A stretch of 13,500 nt of DNA from Clostridiales bacterium. GTDB lineage: Bacteria; Bacillota; Clostridia; Lachnospirales; Lachnospiraceae. Shown piece after piece: positions 7,189-12,947 of this stretch. The notes below the pieces were generated by a model. The model made no database searches. It had not been told where the DNA came from and saw only the letters and a program-made list of their open reading frames with translations. A program made the position numbers and the translations under genes. Numbering within the stretch: the first letter of the stretch is position 1; each line of letters begins with the position of its first letter. The stretch lies in contig JAJPYU010000266.1 in NCBI GenBank assembly GCA_021204765.1, positions 1-13,500 of the forward strand, in the 5' to 3' direction.

Positions 7189-8088
7189 ATGGAAACTGAA
7201 ACCAAACTCACAGAAGAAACCCTTGAAACTAAAGCTGAGGAAACTGTTATCGAAAAAGCTGCTCAGGAAGCCGCATCCGCAGAAGAGATCATCACTGAGA
7301 CTCCTGCCGATGAGCCTGTGACTGAGGCTGCACCCGCTGAGGATCCTGTGGCAGAGGAAGCATCTGCCAGTGAGCCTGTTAAGACTGAGGAGCCAGTGCC
7401 GTCCATGGCTGACATGGGAGAGGCTCTTGAAAAGTCCTACAGGAAAATGGGAGACGGCCAGCACGATACCGACGCCCTGATCGCCTGGGAGAAGATAGAA
7501 GAGCTCTATGAGGCGAAGACGGAGCTTGAGGTGGAGATTACCGGCATTGTGAAAAAAGGTGTCATAGCCATGGTCGAGGGCATCAGGGGATTTATCCCCG
7601 AGTCAAAGCTGACTCTTGGCCGCGCCGGAGACTTAAACGACTGGCTTGGCAGGACAGTGAAGGTGCAGATCATCACTGCTGATAAGGAGAAGGACAGCCT
7701 GGTCCTCTCCGCCAGGGATATCCTCCGCCGTGAGCGCGATGATGCAAAAAAAGCGAAGATCGCTGCTGTGAAAGTCGGCTCAGTCATTACCGGTAAGGTG
7801 GAGAGCATTCAGGATTACGGTGCTTTCATCGATTTGGGCGACGGAGTTTCCGGACTGGTTCATGTATCCCAGATTTCCAGGGAGCATGTGAGGCACCCTT
7901 CAGATTTGCTGGAGGCCGGTCAGGATGTAAAGGTAAAAGTGATCGGTAATAAGGATGGGAAGATCAAGCTCTCCATGAAGGCTCTTGCGGAGCAGAAGAA
8001 GCGGGAGGAAGAGACCTCATTTAAGATGCCCAAGACCGAGTCTGTCGGCACATCCATGGGTGATCTGTTAAAGAATATAAAATTATGA
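7189..8088 (+). CDS. Two-domain S1 RNA-binding protein
   Basis: A 299-aa protein with two S1 OB-fold RNA-binding domains. The first, about 112-175, is divergent (ITGIVKKGVIAMVEGIRGFI, then VLSARDI). The second, about 196-265, is canonical (GKVESIQDYGAFIDLGDGVSG, then GLVHVSQIS and KIKLSMKAL). Residues 1-72 form an acidic Ala/Glu/Thr-rich low-complexity region with repeated EPV/DPV units, probably disordered. A Lys/Glu-rich tail ends in GDLLKNIKL. Ribosome site GAGGAGAAAG lies just before ATG 7189. It resembles ribosomal protein S1-like factors but has fewer domains than a full S1, so I infer a cytosolic RNA-binding or translation-associated role without naming it rpsA. It is probably co-transcribed with lepB, since the 31-nt gap shows no terminator. 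Confidence 0.85.
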   Translation: METETKLTEETLETKAEETVIEKAAQEAASAEEIITETPADEPVTEAAPAEDPVAEEASASEPVKTEEPVPSMADMGEALEKSYRKMGDGQHDTDALIAWEKIEELYEAKTELEVEITGIVKKGVIAMVEGIRGFIPESKLTLGRAGDLNDWLGRTVKVQIITADKEKDSLVLSARDILRRERDDAKKAKIAAVKVGSVITGKVESIQDYGAFIDLGDGVSGLVHVSQISREHVRHPSDLLEAGQDVKVKVIGNKDGKIKLSMKALAEQKKREEETSFKMPKTESVGTSMGDLLKNIKL

Positions 8089-8108
8089 CGGCTGCTGCTC
8101 CAAGGTAA

Positions 8109-8189
8109 CCTCTGCACATGTGAGTGATTGCAGCACTGATAGGTGCAAAAAAGCCTGCTTTAGCAGACGGATTACGAATTTAGCAGAGG
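8109..8189 (+). other. Foldable sequence in the 8089-8220 gap
   Basis: CCTCTGC (8109-8115) pairs with GCAGAGG (8183-8189). Inside are GCAC-TGATAG-GTGC and CTGCT-TT-AGCAG, so a three-way junction is possible. The word CATGTGAG occurs at both ends of the gap. There is no T-tract or recognised RNA family. The 132-nt gap contains no gene. Confidence 0.3.
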
Positions 8190-8220
8190 CTGCATGTGAG
8201 CAGTATGGGAAGGATAAAAT

Positions 8221-8697
8221 ATGGATGGTTTGAAGATAGTTCATCGACAGGGTGAGTATTTTGATGTGACTCCACTCCATGGGAAATACTGCACCATCAG
8301 CATGACAGGTCAGGATGTGGGATATGCCAGGGTTGGCATCATTTCCTCGAACCGCCAGTATATTCTTTTCCAGTTCCAGGGAAATATCGGACTGGCCAAT
8401 AAAGCCTATGTTACTGACATCAGCGAGGTCAGGATGACGGAGCGGGCATTGCGTAAGGAGACAGAGTTAATAGTGCAGGAGTGGGATGAGAGTGTCCATC
8501 CTTATGCACGCTTTGTCGGGGAACGCTGTGACATCCATATGCACCAGACGCGGATGTTTGAGGCCACTCCGGGTTTTTTTGGAGCGAAAGTCCTCTATGT
8601 GGATGACAGGAATAATCTGATCCGCATCCGGGAGAACAGCAGCCAGTACAATGTGAATCTCGCAATGATCTGCGGGATCATGCAGAGCAACTACTAG
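8221..8697 (+). CDS. Hypothetical beta-rich protein, 158 aa
   Basis: I do not recognise this family. The start ATG 8221 has GGAAGGA (8208-8214). The protein has no signal peptide or membrane helix, so it is probably cytosolic. Alternating hydrophobic patterns suggest mostly beta-strands. Two stretches look loosely alike: CTISMTGQ...YILFQF (about 24-61) and CDIHMHQTR...NLIRIRENS (about 101-140). Each starts Cys-x-Ile-x-Met, has a central Gly/Val strand and then an aromatic/Ile strand, so an internal duplication is possible. A helical charged segment (RMTERALRKETELIVQEWDE) joins them. The stop codon overlaps the AGGAGG ribosome site of the next gene, so it is translationally coupled to the SseB-like protein. 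Reality of the gene is well supported by its ribosome site, length and coupling; its function is unknown. Confidence 0.75.
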   Translation: MDGLKIVHRQGEYFDVTPLHGKYCTISMTGQDVGYARVGIISSNRQYILFQFQGNIGLANKAYVTDISEVRMTERALRKETELIVQEWDESVHPYARFVGERCDIHMHQTRMFEATPGFFGAKVLYVDDRNNLIRIRENSSQYNVNLAMICGIMQSNY

Positions 8698-8707
8698 GAG
8701 GATATAT

Positions 8708-9676
8708 ATGAACCGCAGCATTTTGATGCGAGTATCCTATAATTTGAATAACGCGAAGCTGGAGGAGCTTATAGCTGAGTGTCAGGCTTCAAAGAATGAC
8801 CTTAATAAGTTAAACGAGGCCATCACTCTCATGAAGCGTTCTCAGGTCATCATCCCCGTGGCATTTCCAAAGGGGGCTGATCCCAGGGCCGTCATGAAGC
8901 TTATGAATGGCCAGCCCCTCAAGAAGAATGAGGCCATCCGTCTCATCCCTGTCTCCATGACGGATAAGGAGGGCCATAAGTTCCATCCCATTTTTACCTC
9001 CCGTGAGAAGATACTGGATACTAAAGATTTCCCTTTCATGATCCGCGTCTCCGCAGGCTATGTCATCGAGAATATCAAGAAAGACGAGACCGCCTACGAC
9101 GGAATGATAGTCAATCCCCAGCAGAATGGCCTGATCATCAGGAAGAAAGCCTTTATAGACGACCTGGCTCAGATGGCGGCCTCCCAGCCCAAAGCGGGAA
9201 TAAAGAAGGTTACCAAGGCCCAGTTTACCGTCCTGGCCAGAAGTTCCGTGGAGAAGGTGGAGATACCCAGGGCTCTTTTCGAGAGAAAAGGCGGTTTCAT
9301 AGACGAGCTTGAGGAGCGCGGCGAGGAGTTTATCTGTGAGCTCTATGGCAGGCCCTATGGTGAGAAGACTCCCAGCCCTTTCACTCCAGAGGATTTCAAC
9401 GTCCTTTCCCTCAATATAAATGAAGAGACTGCAGCCTACTGTATAGAGCTCCCCAGGAAAGGCCTTGCGCCGCACATAGCTACCAACACTTACATAATCT
9501 GGAACCCGGTGGCTGAGCAGGTTTATTACTATATGATAGAGAAGGGCGAGAAAGATGAGGACGACGTTCTCTGCTGTGTTACCCCTGATGGAAAACACGA
9601 AGAATTAATGACTGCACCACCCAATGGAAGTGAGCTGACGGCAGTCCTTGACCTGATACACGAAGACGAAGAGTAA
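8708..9676 (+). CDS. SseB-like protein
   Basis: A 322-aa cytosolic protein with an SseB-type N-terminal domain. The region around residues 40-125 has the family pattern: VIIPVAFPKG, then a FHPIFTSREKI block, then a helix and PFMIRVSAGYVIENI, then IVNPQQNGLIIRKKAF. Residues about 170-322 form a second, less recognisable domain that may match the SseB C-terminal domain, ending in acidic LIHEDEE. ATG 8708 is chosen from AGGAGG at 8696-8701, which overlaps the stop of the upstream gene. SseB-family proteins in Clostridia are common but of uncertain biochemical role; the name comes from a different context (enhanced serine sensitivity) and does not by itself give a function. Family call moderately confident. 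Confidence 0.7.
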   Translation: MNRSILMRVSYNLNNAKLEELIAECQASKNDLNKLNEAITLMKRSQVIIPVAFPKGADPRAVMKLMNGQPLKKNEAIRLIPVSMTDKEGHKFHPIFTSREKILDTKDFPFMIRVSAGYVIENIKKDETAYDGMIVNPQQNGLIIRKKAFIDDLAQMAASQPKAGIKKVTKAQFTVLARSSVEKVEIPRALFERKGGFIDELEERGEEFICELYGRPYGEKTPSPFTPEDFNVLSLNINEETAAYCIELPRKGLAPHIATNTYIIWNPVAEQVYYYMIEKGEKDEDDVLCCVTPDGKHEELMTAPPNGSELTAVLDLIHEDEE

Positions 9677-9689
9677 CAACACACGCGAA

Positions 9690-9823
9690 AAGCGACGAGT
9701 ACCTCAAAATGCTTCGCATTTTTCGGTGTCCGTTGCACTCTAATGTGAATATGTGCAGAGGCTATTGCCTGCAAGCAGTCATGGCCTCCGCACATATTCA
9801 CATTCTCGTCGCTTATCGCTCAT
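9690..9823 (+). repeat. 134-nt structured intergenic repeat, copy 2
   Basis: Second copy of the element at 1790-1923, beginning 13 nt after the sseB-like stop in the same orientation. The first 56 nt differ at only two sites (9700 C to T, 9715 T to C). The loop TGCCTGCAAGCAGTC (9766-9780) and the final 23 nt (9801-9823) are identical. The 24-bp stem (9742-9765 with 9781-9804) differs from copy 1 at nine left-arm positions. Each is matched by a complementary change on the right arm; two further right-arm changes give one G-T pair and one mismatch. The outer stem is 10 bp here (AAGCGACGAG/CTCGTCGCTT). The element ends 5 nt before the riboswitch-like leader of queC. Confidence 0.88.
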
Positions 9824-9825
9824 AT
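9797..9825 (+). promoter_or_regulatory. Possible queC promoter inside the repeat's right end
   Basis: TTCACA (9797-9802), a 17-bp spacer and TCATAT (9820-9825) form a weak sigma-A-like pair just upstream of the riboswitch-like leader. The equivalent place in copy 1 lacks it. It is included because queC needs a promoter ahead of its leader and no better one is visible. Confidence 0.3.
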
Positions 9826-9827
9826 GT

Positions 9828-9870
9828 AGACGGTTCATCTGTACCTTCCCGTCTGTAAACAAAACCAGGA
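9828..9870 (+). promoter_or_regulatory. Candidate preQ1-I-type riboswitch aptamer of queC
   Basis: AGACGG (9828-9833) pairs with CCGTCT (9849-9854) around a 15-nt loop that begins TTC and contains CTGTACC. An A-rich tail, GTAAACAAAACCAGGA (9855-9870), follows. TCTG in the loop (9838-9841) can pair with CAGG in the tail (9866-9869), giving the H-type pseudoknot expected of preQ1-I aptamers. The loop is about three nt longer than usual. The gene downstream is queC, a typical target, and a terminator hairpin follows at 9899-9927. Expected behaviour is reduced expression when preQ1 is bound. The fit is by eye only. Confidence 0.6.
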
Positions 9871-9898
9871 CTTTTTAGTATCATATTGTGATATTGCA

Positions 9899-9927
9899 GG
9901 AGCCATGGTAAACCATGACTCCTTTTT
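9899..9927 (+). terminator. Attenuator-like terminator hairpin before queC
   Basis: GGAG-C-CATGG (9899-9908) pairs with CCATG-A-CTCC (9913-9922) around the loop TAAA, followed by TTTTT (9923-9927). It ends just before the queC ribosome site (AGGAGA, 9930-9935), so it would end transcription before queC. This suits a riboswitch expression platform with the aptamer upstream. Confidence 0.7.
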
Positions 9928-9940
9928 ACAGGAGAAATTT

Positions 9941-10624
9941 ATGAGAGCACTTGTACTTTCCAGCGGCGGAGTGGACTCCACCACCTGCCTGGCACTGGCT
10001 GTAAAAGAATATGGAAACGAGAATGTAATTGCCCTGTCCATTTTCTATGGACAGAAACATGACAAAGAACTCATAGCTTCAGGAAAAGTTGCAGACTATT
10101 ACCAGGTGGAGCACATCACCCTGGATCTGACGCCTGTATTTGCCTGGAGTGACTGCTCACTGCTCACTCATTCCGATAAGGAGATTCCCGAGCAGTCATA
10201 CGGAGAGCAGATAAAAGAGGCCGGCGGCAGCCCGGTCTCCACCTATGTCCCCTTCAGGAACGGCCTCTTTCTCTCCGCAGCGGCAGGAGTAGCCCTCTCA
10301 AAGGACTGCGGCGTCATCTACTACGGTGCCCACTCTGACGACGCCGCCGGCAGCGCCTACCCCGACTGTTCAGCCGACTTCGTCGACTCCATGGGCCAGG
10401 CCATCTACCTTGGCAGCGGCGGCCAGCTTCGCCTCGTCGCCCCCTTCGTCTCCGTCAATAAAGCCGAAGTCGTTCGCCAGGGCCTCGTACTTGATGTCCC
10501 ATATGAATTGACCTGGAGTTGTTATGAAGGAGGAGAGAAGCCATGCGGTAAATGTGGAACCTGTCTCGACCGTGCTGCGGCTTTTGCCGCAAACAAAATA
10601 AAAGACCCGGCGTTAGCCACATAA
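9941..10624 (+). CDS. queC: 7-cyano-7-deazaguanine (preQ0) synthase QueC
   Basis: QueC converts 7-carboxy-7-deazaguanine to preQ0 with ATP and ammonia, a step in making the tRNA modification queuosine; cytosolic, 227 aa. The PP-loop SSGGVDST (residues 7-14) starts the protein, and FYGQKHDKEL and YVPFRNGLFLS are family signatures. The zinc site is formed by C194, C202, C205 and C208 in CYEGGEKPCGKCGTC. ATG 9941 is chosen because the PP-loop then starts at the usual place and GGAGA lies at 9931-9935; an ATG at 9905 lies inside the terminator hairpin. queD, queE and queF are not in the window, so this is an isolated queC. Codons in 10200-10480 are notably C-ending. Confidence 0.97.
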   Translation: MRALVLSSGGVDSTTCLALAVKEYGNENVIALSIFYGQKHDKELIASGKVADYYQVEHITLDLTPVFAWSDCSLLTHSDKEIPEQSYGEQIKEAGGSPVSTYVPFRNGLFLSAAAGVALSKDCGVIYYGAHSDDAAGSAYPDCSADFVDSMGQAIYLGSGGQLRLVAPFVSVNKAEVVRQGLVLDVPYELTWSCYEGGEKPCGKCGTCLDRAAAFAANKIKDPALAT

Positions 10625-10665
10625 GTAAATACAAAGAAAACAGAAAATACTTTAAAGAACCTGGC

Positions 10666-10691
10666 GGTGCCCGAGCAAAGCGACGAGCACC
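10666..10691. terminator. Hairpin between convergent queC and araC remnant
   Basis: GGTGCCCG (10666-10673) pairs with CGAGCACC (10684-10691) around a 10-nt loop; one pair is G-T. It lies between convergent genes and could act in both directions, though neither side has a good T-tract. Its right arm is part of the 17-nt fragment of the 134-nt repeat. Confidence 0.4.
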
Positions 10692-10694
10692 TCA
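10678..10694 (+). repeat. 17-nt fragment of the 134-nt repeat (left end)
   Basis: AAGCGACGAGCACCTCA is identical to the left end of copy 1 (1790-1806). After it the sequence diverges and the araC stop follows at 10705. It looks like a truncated third copy, again placed just after a + strand gene and in the same orientation. Confidence 0.6.
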
Positions 10695-10702
10695 TATATT
10701 AT

Positions 10703-11221
10703 TTATTCGTCTTCAGGATCCGTGATCAGCTTCAGGTAGTGCTCCATCGCGTCGTCCCGGTACGCCTTGGGCGAAGTTCCGGTGATCTTCTTAAACAGTC
10801 TCCCGAAATAGTACACATCTTTTATCCCGCACTGCTGAGCGATGATCTTTATCGGCAGATTAGTCTCCAGCAGCAGGTGCTGGGCGTGGCGTATCCTGGA
10901 TCTGTTCACATACTCTGTAAGGGAGCTGCCAATCTCCTTTTTAAAGAGAGTGGAGAGGTAGCTGGCATTTACATTTAAGATGGCTGCCAGTGAGCTCAAA
11001 GACAGATCCGCTGACAGATCTGTGAAAATACAGTTCAGCGCCTTCTGTACCAGTGGAGAGTATCCTGTCATGGCCAGCCCCCGGATCAGGCGGCAGTAGG
11101 AGCGGATAAATTCCCGCATGATCACCATGGCCTGTTCCACGCTGGTAAAGCGTTCTATCTGCTGGACGTTGGAATTTGACAGATTATCTATGTGTATGGG
11201 ATGGACAAAATCAGACTCAGA
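10703..11221 (-). pseudogene. AraC-type regulator, 5'-truncated
   Basis: The reading frame gives a convincing AraC/XylS regulator only over its last 172 residues. A linker-like helical region (QIERFTSVEQAMVIMREFIRSYCRLIRGLAM) is followed by a double helix-turn-helix DNA-binding domain: LSLSSLAAILNVNASYLSTLFKKEIGSSL, then a second helix pair ending CGIKDVYYFGRLFKKITGTSPKAYR. The frame stays open to a TTG at 11446, but those 75 extra residues look nothing like a regulator domain, lack a ribosome site and run antisense through terminator and leader DNA. Relatives carry a sensory or unknown domain in front, which is missing here. I infer that the 5' part was lost when the DNA to the right arrived, leaving a pseudogene. 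A short DNA-binding-only product from an internal ATG (for example 11128) is possible. Confidence 0.7.
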
Positions 11222-11257
11222 TTGATACAAAAACACGATAGCGAAAATGCCGTAATT

Positions 11258-11281
11258 CCGCCGTTTCTCGGCGGTTTCTTT
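11258..11281 (+). terminator. Orphan intrinsic terminator at the island's left edge
   Basis: CCGCCG (11258-11263) pairs with CGGCGG (11269-11274) around TTTCT, followed by TTTCTTT. It reads rightward, but no intact + strand gene ends before it, so it is probably a leftover from a gene lost at the junction with the araC remnant. Confidence 0.7.
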
Positions 11282-11354
11282 ATTTCCGGGGTGTTGGCAG
11301 CATGACGGAAATGGCGGCCGGACAGGGAAAATTGAGCGGCCGGGGTCTAATCCT

Positions 11355-11398
11355 GTAACGATAGAAAAAGCTATCGTTTGAGGGTTGGCTATCGTTAC
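11355..11398. repeat. Nested inverted repeats upstream of the Xre regulator
   Basis: GTAACGATAG (11355-11364) is complementary to CTATCGTTAC (11389-11398), and its AACGATAG core is also complementary to CTATCGTT (11371-11378). Two alternative hairpins are therefore possible, one with a 6-nt loop and one with a 24-nt loop. A related CGATAG lies near 11237. It may be a protein-binding site or an element-end feature. The stretch 11222-11440 otherwise holds only the orphan terminator and a repeated GCGGCCGG; I see no convincing gene there. Confidence 0.5.
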
Positions 11399-11440
11399 GA
11401 TGTATAGAGAGAACAAAGAAGGAATTTTTGTGTAAAACTG

Positions 11441-11454
11441 CTGCAATATCGCAG
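11441..11454. promoter_or_regulatory. Upstream dyad, likely Xre operator 1
   Basis: CTGCAATATCGCAG is a 14-bp imperfect dyad. With its neighbour at 11471-11484 it shares TGCAAT-N3-GCAGCG, and the two are exactly 30 bp apart, about three helical turns. Confidence 0.5.
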
Positions 11455-11470
11455 CGTTTTAAAAAAATAC

Positions 11471-11484
11471 TTGCAATTATGCAG
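11471..11484. promoter_or_regulatory. Promoter-overlapping dyad, likely Xre operator 2
   Basis: TTGCAATTATGCAG overlaps the whole -35 box (11471-11476). Binding of a repressor, most simply the Xre protein encoded downstream, would block the promoter. The binding protein is inferred. Confidence 0.5.
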
Positions 11485-11499
11485 CGACAGTGATATAAT
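11471..11499 (+). promoter_or_regulatory. Sigma-A promoter of the xre-methyltransferase operon
   Basis: TTGCAA (11471-11476), a 17-bp spacer and consensus TATAAT (11494-11499) lie 18 nt before the Xre start codon, giving a short leader. Confidence 0.8.
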
Positions 11500-11517
11500 A
11501 AAATGCGAGGTGATACT

Positions 11518-11847
11518 ATGTCTAATTTAGGAGTACGGCTGAAAGCATACAGAGATAAATTAAGCCTCAGCCTCAGCCAAGTTAACAAGGAAGTAGGCAT
11601 CACGAATTCCAGACTCAGCAAGATGGAACGCGGGAAAATAGAATGCCCACCGGCTGAGGACTTAAAGAAACTTGCGAGTTTATATCATGTTTCTGTAATT
11701 GACCTTTATATTGATGTGGGATATTTGGAGACATCTGATATAGAGGAATATCAGCAGGTGTTTCATGGTGTATCAACGCTTGATGCAGAAGAAAAGGAGT
11801 ACATCCAAGAATTGATTGACCTGTTGAATAGAAAGAGGGTACAATAA
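11518..11847 (+). CDS. Xre-family helix-turn-helix regulator
   Basis: A 109-aa DNA-binding protein. The HTH_3/Xre domain occupies residues about 3-62: VRLKAYRDKLSLSLSQVNKE, then GITNSRLSKMERGK as the recognition segment, then DLKKLASLYHVSVIDLY. The C-terminal region (about 63-109) is acidic with a predicted helix (DAEEKEYIQELIDLLNRK), possibly for dimerisation. ATG 11518 is chosen because GAGGTGAT lies at 11507-11514; ATG 11503 would lie before that site and only 4 nt after the -10 box. It is in one operon with the methyltransferase, whose ATG overlaps the TAA of this gene. By analogy with controller proteins of restriction-modification systems and phage repressors, it probably autoregulates the operon through the two dyads at its promoter. 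The family is certain; the controller role is inferred. Confidence 0.9.
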   Translation: MSNLGVRLKAYRDKLSLSLSQVNKEVGITNSRLSKMERGKIECPPAEDLKKLASLYHVSVIDLYIDVGYLETSDIEEYQQVFHGVSTLDAEEKEYIQELIDLLNRKRVQ

Positions 11848-12899
11848 TGATTTTTAGATTGGGCGAATTGTTTTGTGGCCCCGGCGGGATTGCATGGGGT
11901 GCAACACATGCCGACATCGGTGATCCCGAATTCGGAATTGTGCATCAGTGGGCGAATGACTATGATGCAAGCACCTGTGAAACATATCGCTGGAATATAT
12001 GCCGTGATGCACCGCAGACGGTGTATCACGAAGACATTCGCAAATTTGACATGAGCAGACTCGGACCTATTGATGCATTGGCCTTTGGGTTCCCTTGCAA
12101 TGACTACAGTGTTGTCGGGGAGCAGAAAGGAATGGACGGTGTTTACGGCCCACTGTATTCTTATGGTGTACAAGCACTGGAAAGGTTTAGACCGCAGTGG
12201 TTTCTGGCCGAAAACGTCGGTGGCCTTCGTAACGCTAACGAGGGCAAGGCCTTTACAAAAATTTTGACTGAATTAAGAGAGGCGGGTTATGTTATCACAC
12301 CGCATCTTTATAAATTTGAAGATTATGGCATCCCGCAGGCGAGGCACAGAATCATTATTGTTGGTATCAGGAATGACATAAACGTGATTTACAGAGTTCC
12401 ATCGACTGACCCTTACAAGGATGTTGACAATTCGTGCCGGACGGCTATTGAAGTGCCTCCGATTCCGAAGGATGCATTCAATAATGAACTGACGAAGCAG
12501 TCAGAAACAGTTGTAAAAAGATTGGAGCATATCCAGGCGGGACAGAACGCATTCACGGCAAATTTGCCGCCAGAGTTGCAGCTTAATATAAAGGGAGCAA
12601 AGATAAGCCAAATTTATAAGCGGCTTGATCCAGATAAGCCATCTTACACAGTTACTGGAAGCGGTGGAGGCGGAACCCACATTTACCACTGGAGCGAACC
12701 GAGAGCTTTGACAAACAGGGAACGGGCACGGCTCCAGACGTTCCCAGACACATTTGAATTCAAAGGAAGTAAGGAGAGCGTTCGTAAACAGATAGGCATG
12801 GCAGTCCCCTGCAAGGGCGCACAGATTATTTTTGAAGCGATTCTTAAATCATTTGCCGGCATTGAATACCCTTACATGGATGCCAATATCAATGAATAA
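11847..12899 (+). CDS. DNA (cytosine-5-)-methyltransferase
   Basis: Transfers a methyl group from S-adenosylmethionine to C5 of cytosine in a specific DNA sequence; 350 aa. Motifs in order are I (FCGPGGIAWGA, residues 9-19), IV with the catalytic Cys (FGFPCNDYS, C84), VI (AENVGGL, 121-127), VIII (QARHRIIIVG, 164-173), a target-recognition region (about 175-265), IX (RALTNRERARLQTFPD, 286-301) and X (IGMAVP, 316-321). All are intact, so it is likely active. The start ATG overlaps the xre stop (TAATG), indicating translational coupling; there is no separate strong ribosome site. The target sequence cannot be read from the protein. The convergent vsr gene suggests a target where deaminated 5-methylcytosine gives T:G mismatches to repair. 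Base composition and codons look more A/T-rich than the genes at the left, consistent with transfer. Confidence 0.96.
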   Translation: MIFRLGELFCGPGGIAWGATHADIGDPEFGIVHQWANDYDASTCETYRWNICRDAPQTVYHEDIRKFDMSRLGPIDALAFGFPCNDYSVVGEQKGMDGVYGPLYSYGVQALERFRPQWFLAENVGGLRNANEGKAFTKILTELREAGYVITPHLYKFEDYGIPQARHRIIIVGIRNDINVIYRVPSTDPYKDVDNSCRTAIEVPPIPKDAFNNELTKQSETVVKRLEHIQAGQNAFTANLPPELQLNIKGAKISQIYKRLDPDKPSYTVTGSGGGGTHIYHWSEPRALTNRERARLQTFPDTFEFKGSKESVRKQIGMAVPCKGAQIIFEAILKSFAGIEYPYMDANINE

Positions 12900-12906
12900 A
12901 AGGGAC

Positions 12907-12947
12907 ACCGGAGGGCGTTGCAAAGGATGCGGCTCTCCGGTCTTTTA
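12907..12947. terminator. Terminator between methyltransferase and vsr
   Basis: ACCGGAG (12907-12913) pairs with CTCCGGT (12935-12941), followed by CTTTTATT. It ends the methyltransferase transcript. The vsr stop codon (12945-12947) lies in its T-rich tail, so the two convergent genes are packed almost end to end. Confidence 0.75.

Noticed and set aside
8810..9598. 262-codon minus-strand open frame opposite the SseB-like gene
   Set aside because: It is fully antisense to a well-supported gene with a strong ribosome site and has no family resemblance.
11302..11358. 18-codon + strand open frame between the orphan terminator and the inverted repeats
   Set aside because: It is too short to judge and has no good ribosome site or promoter; could be chance.
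11222..11446. N-terminal 75 residues of the open AraC frame
   Set aside because: They start at a TTG with no ribosome site, run through the orphan terminator and inverted repeats, and do not resemble an AraC sensory domain.
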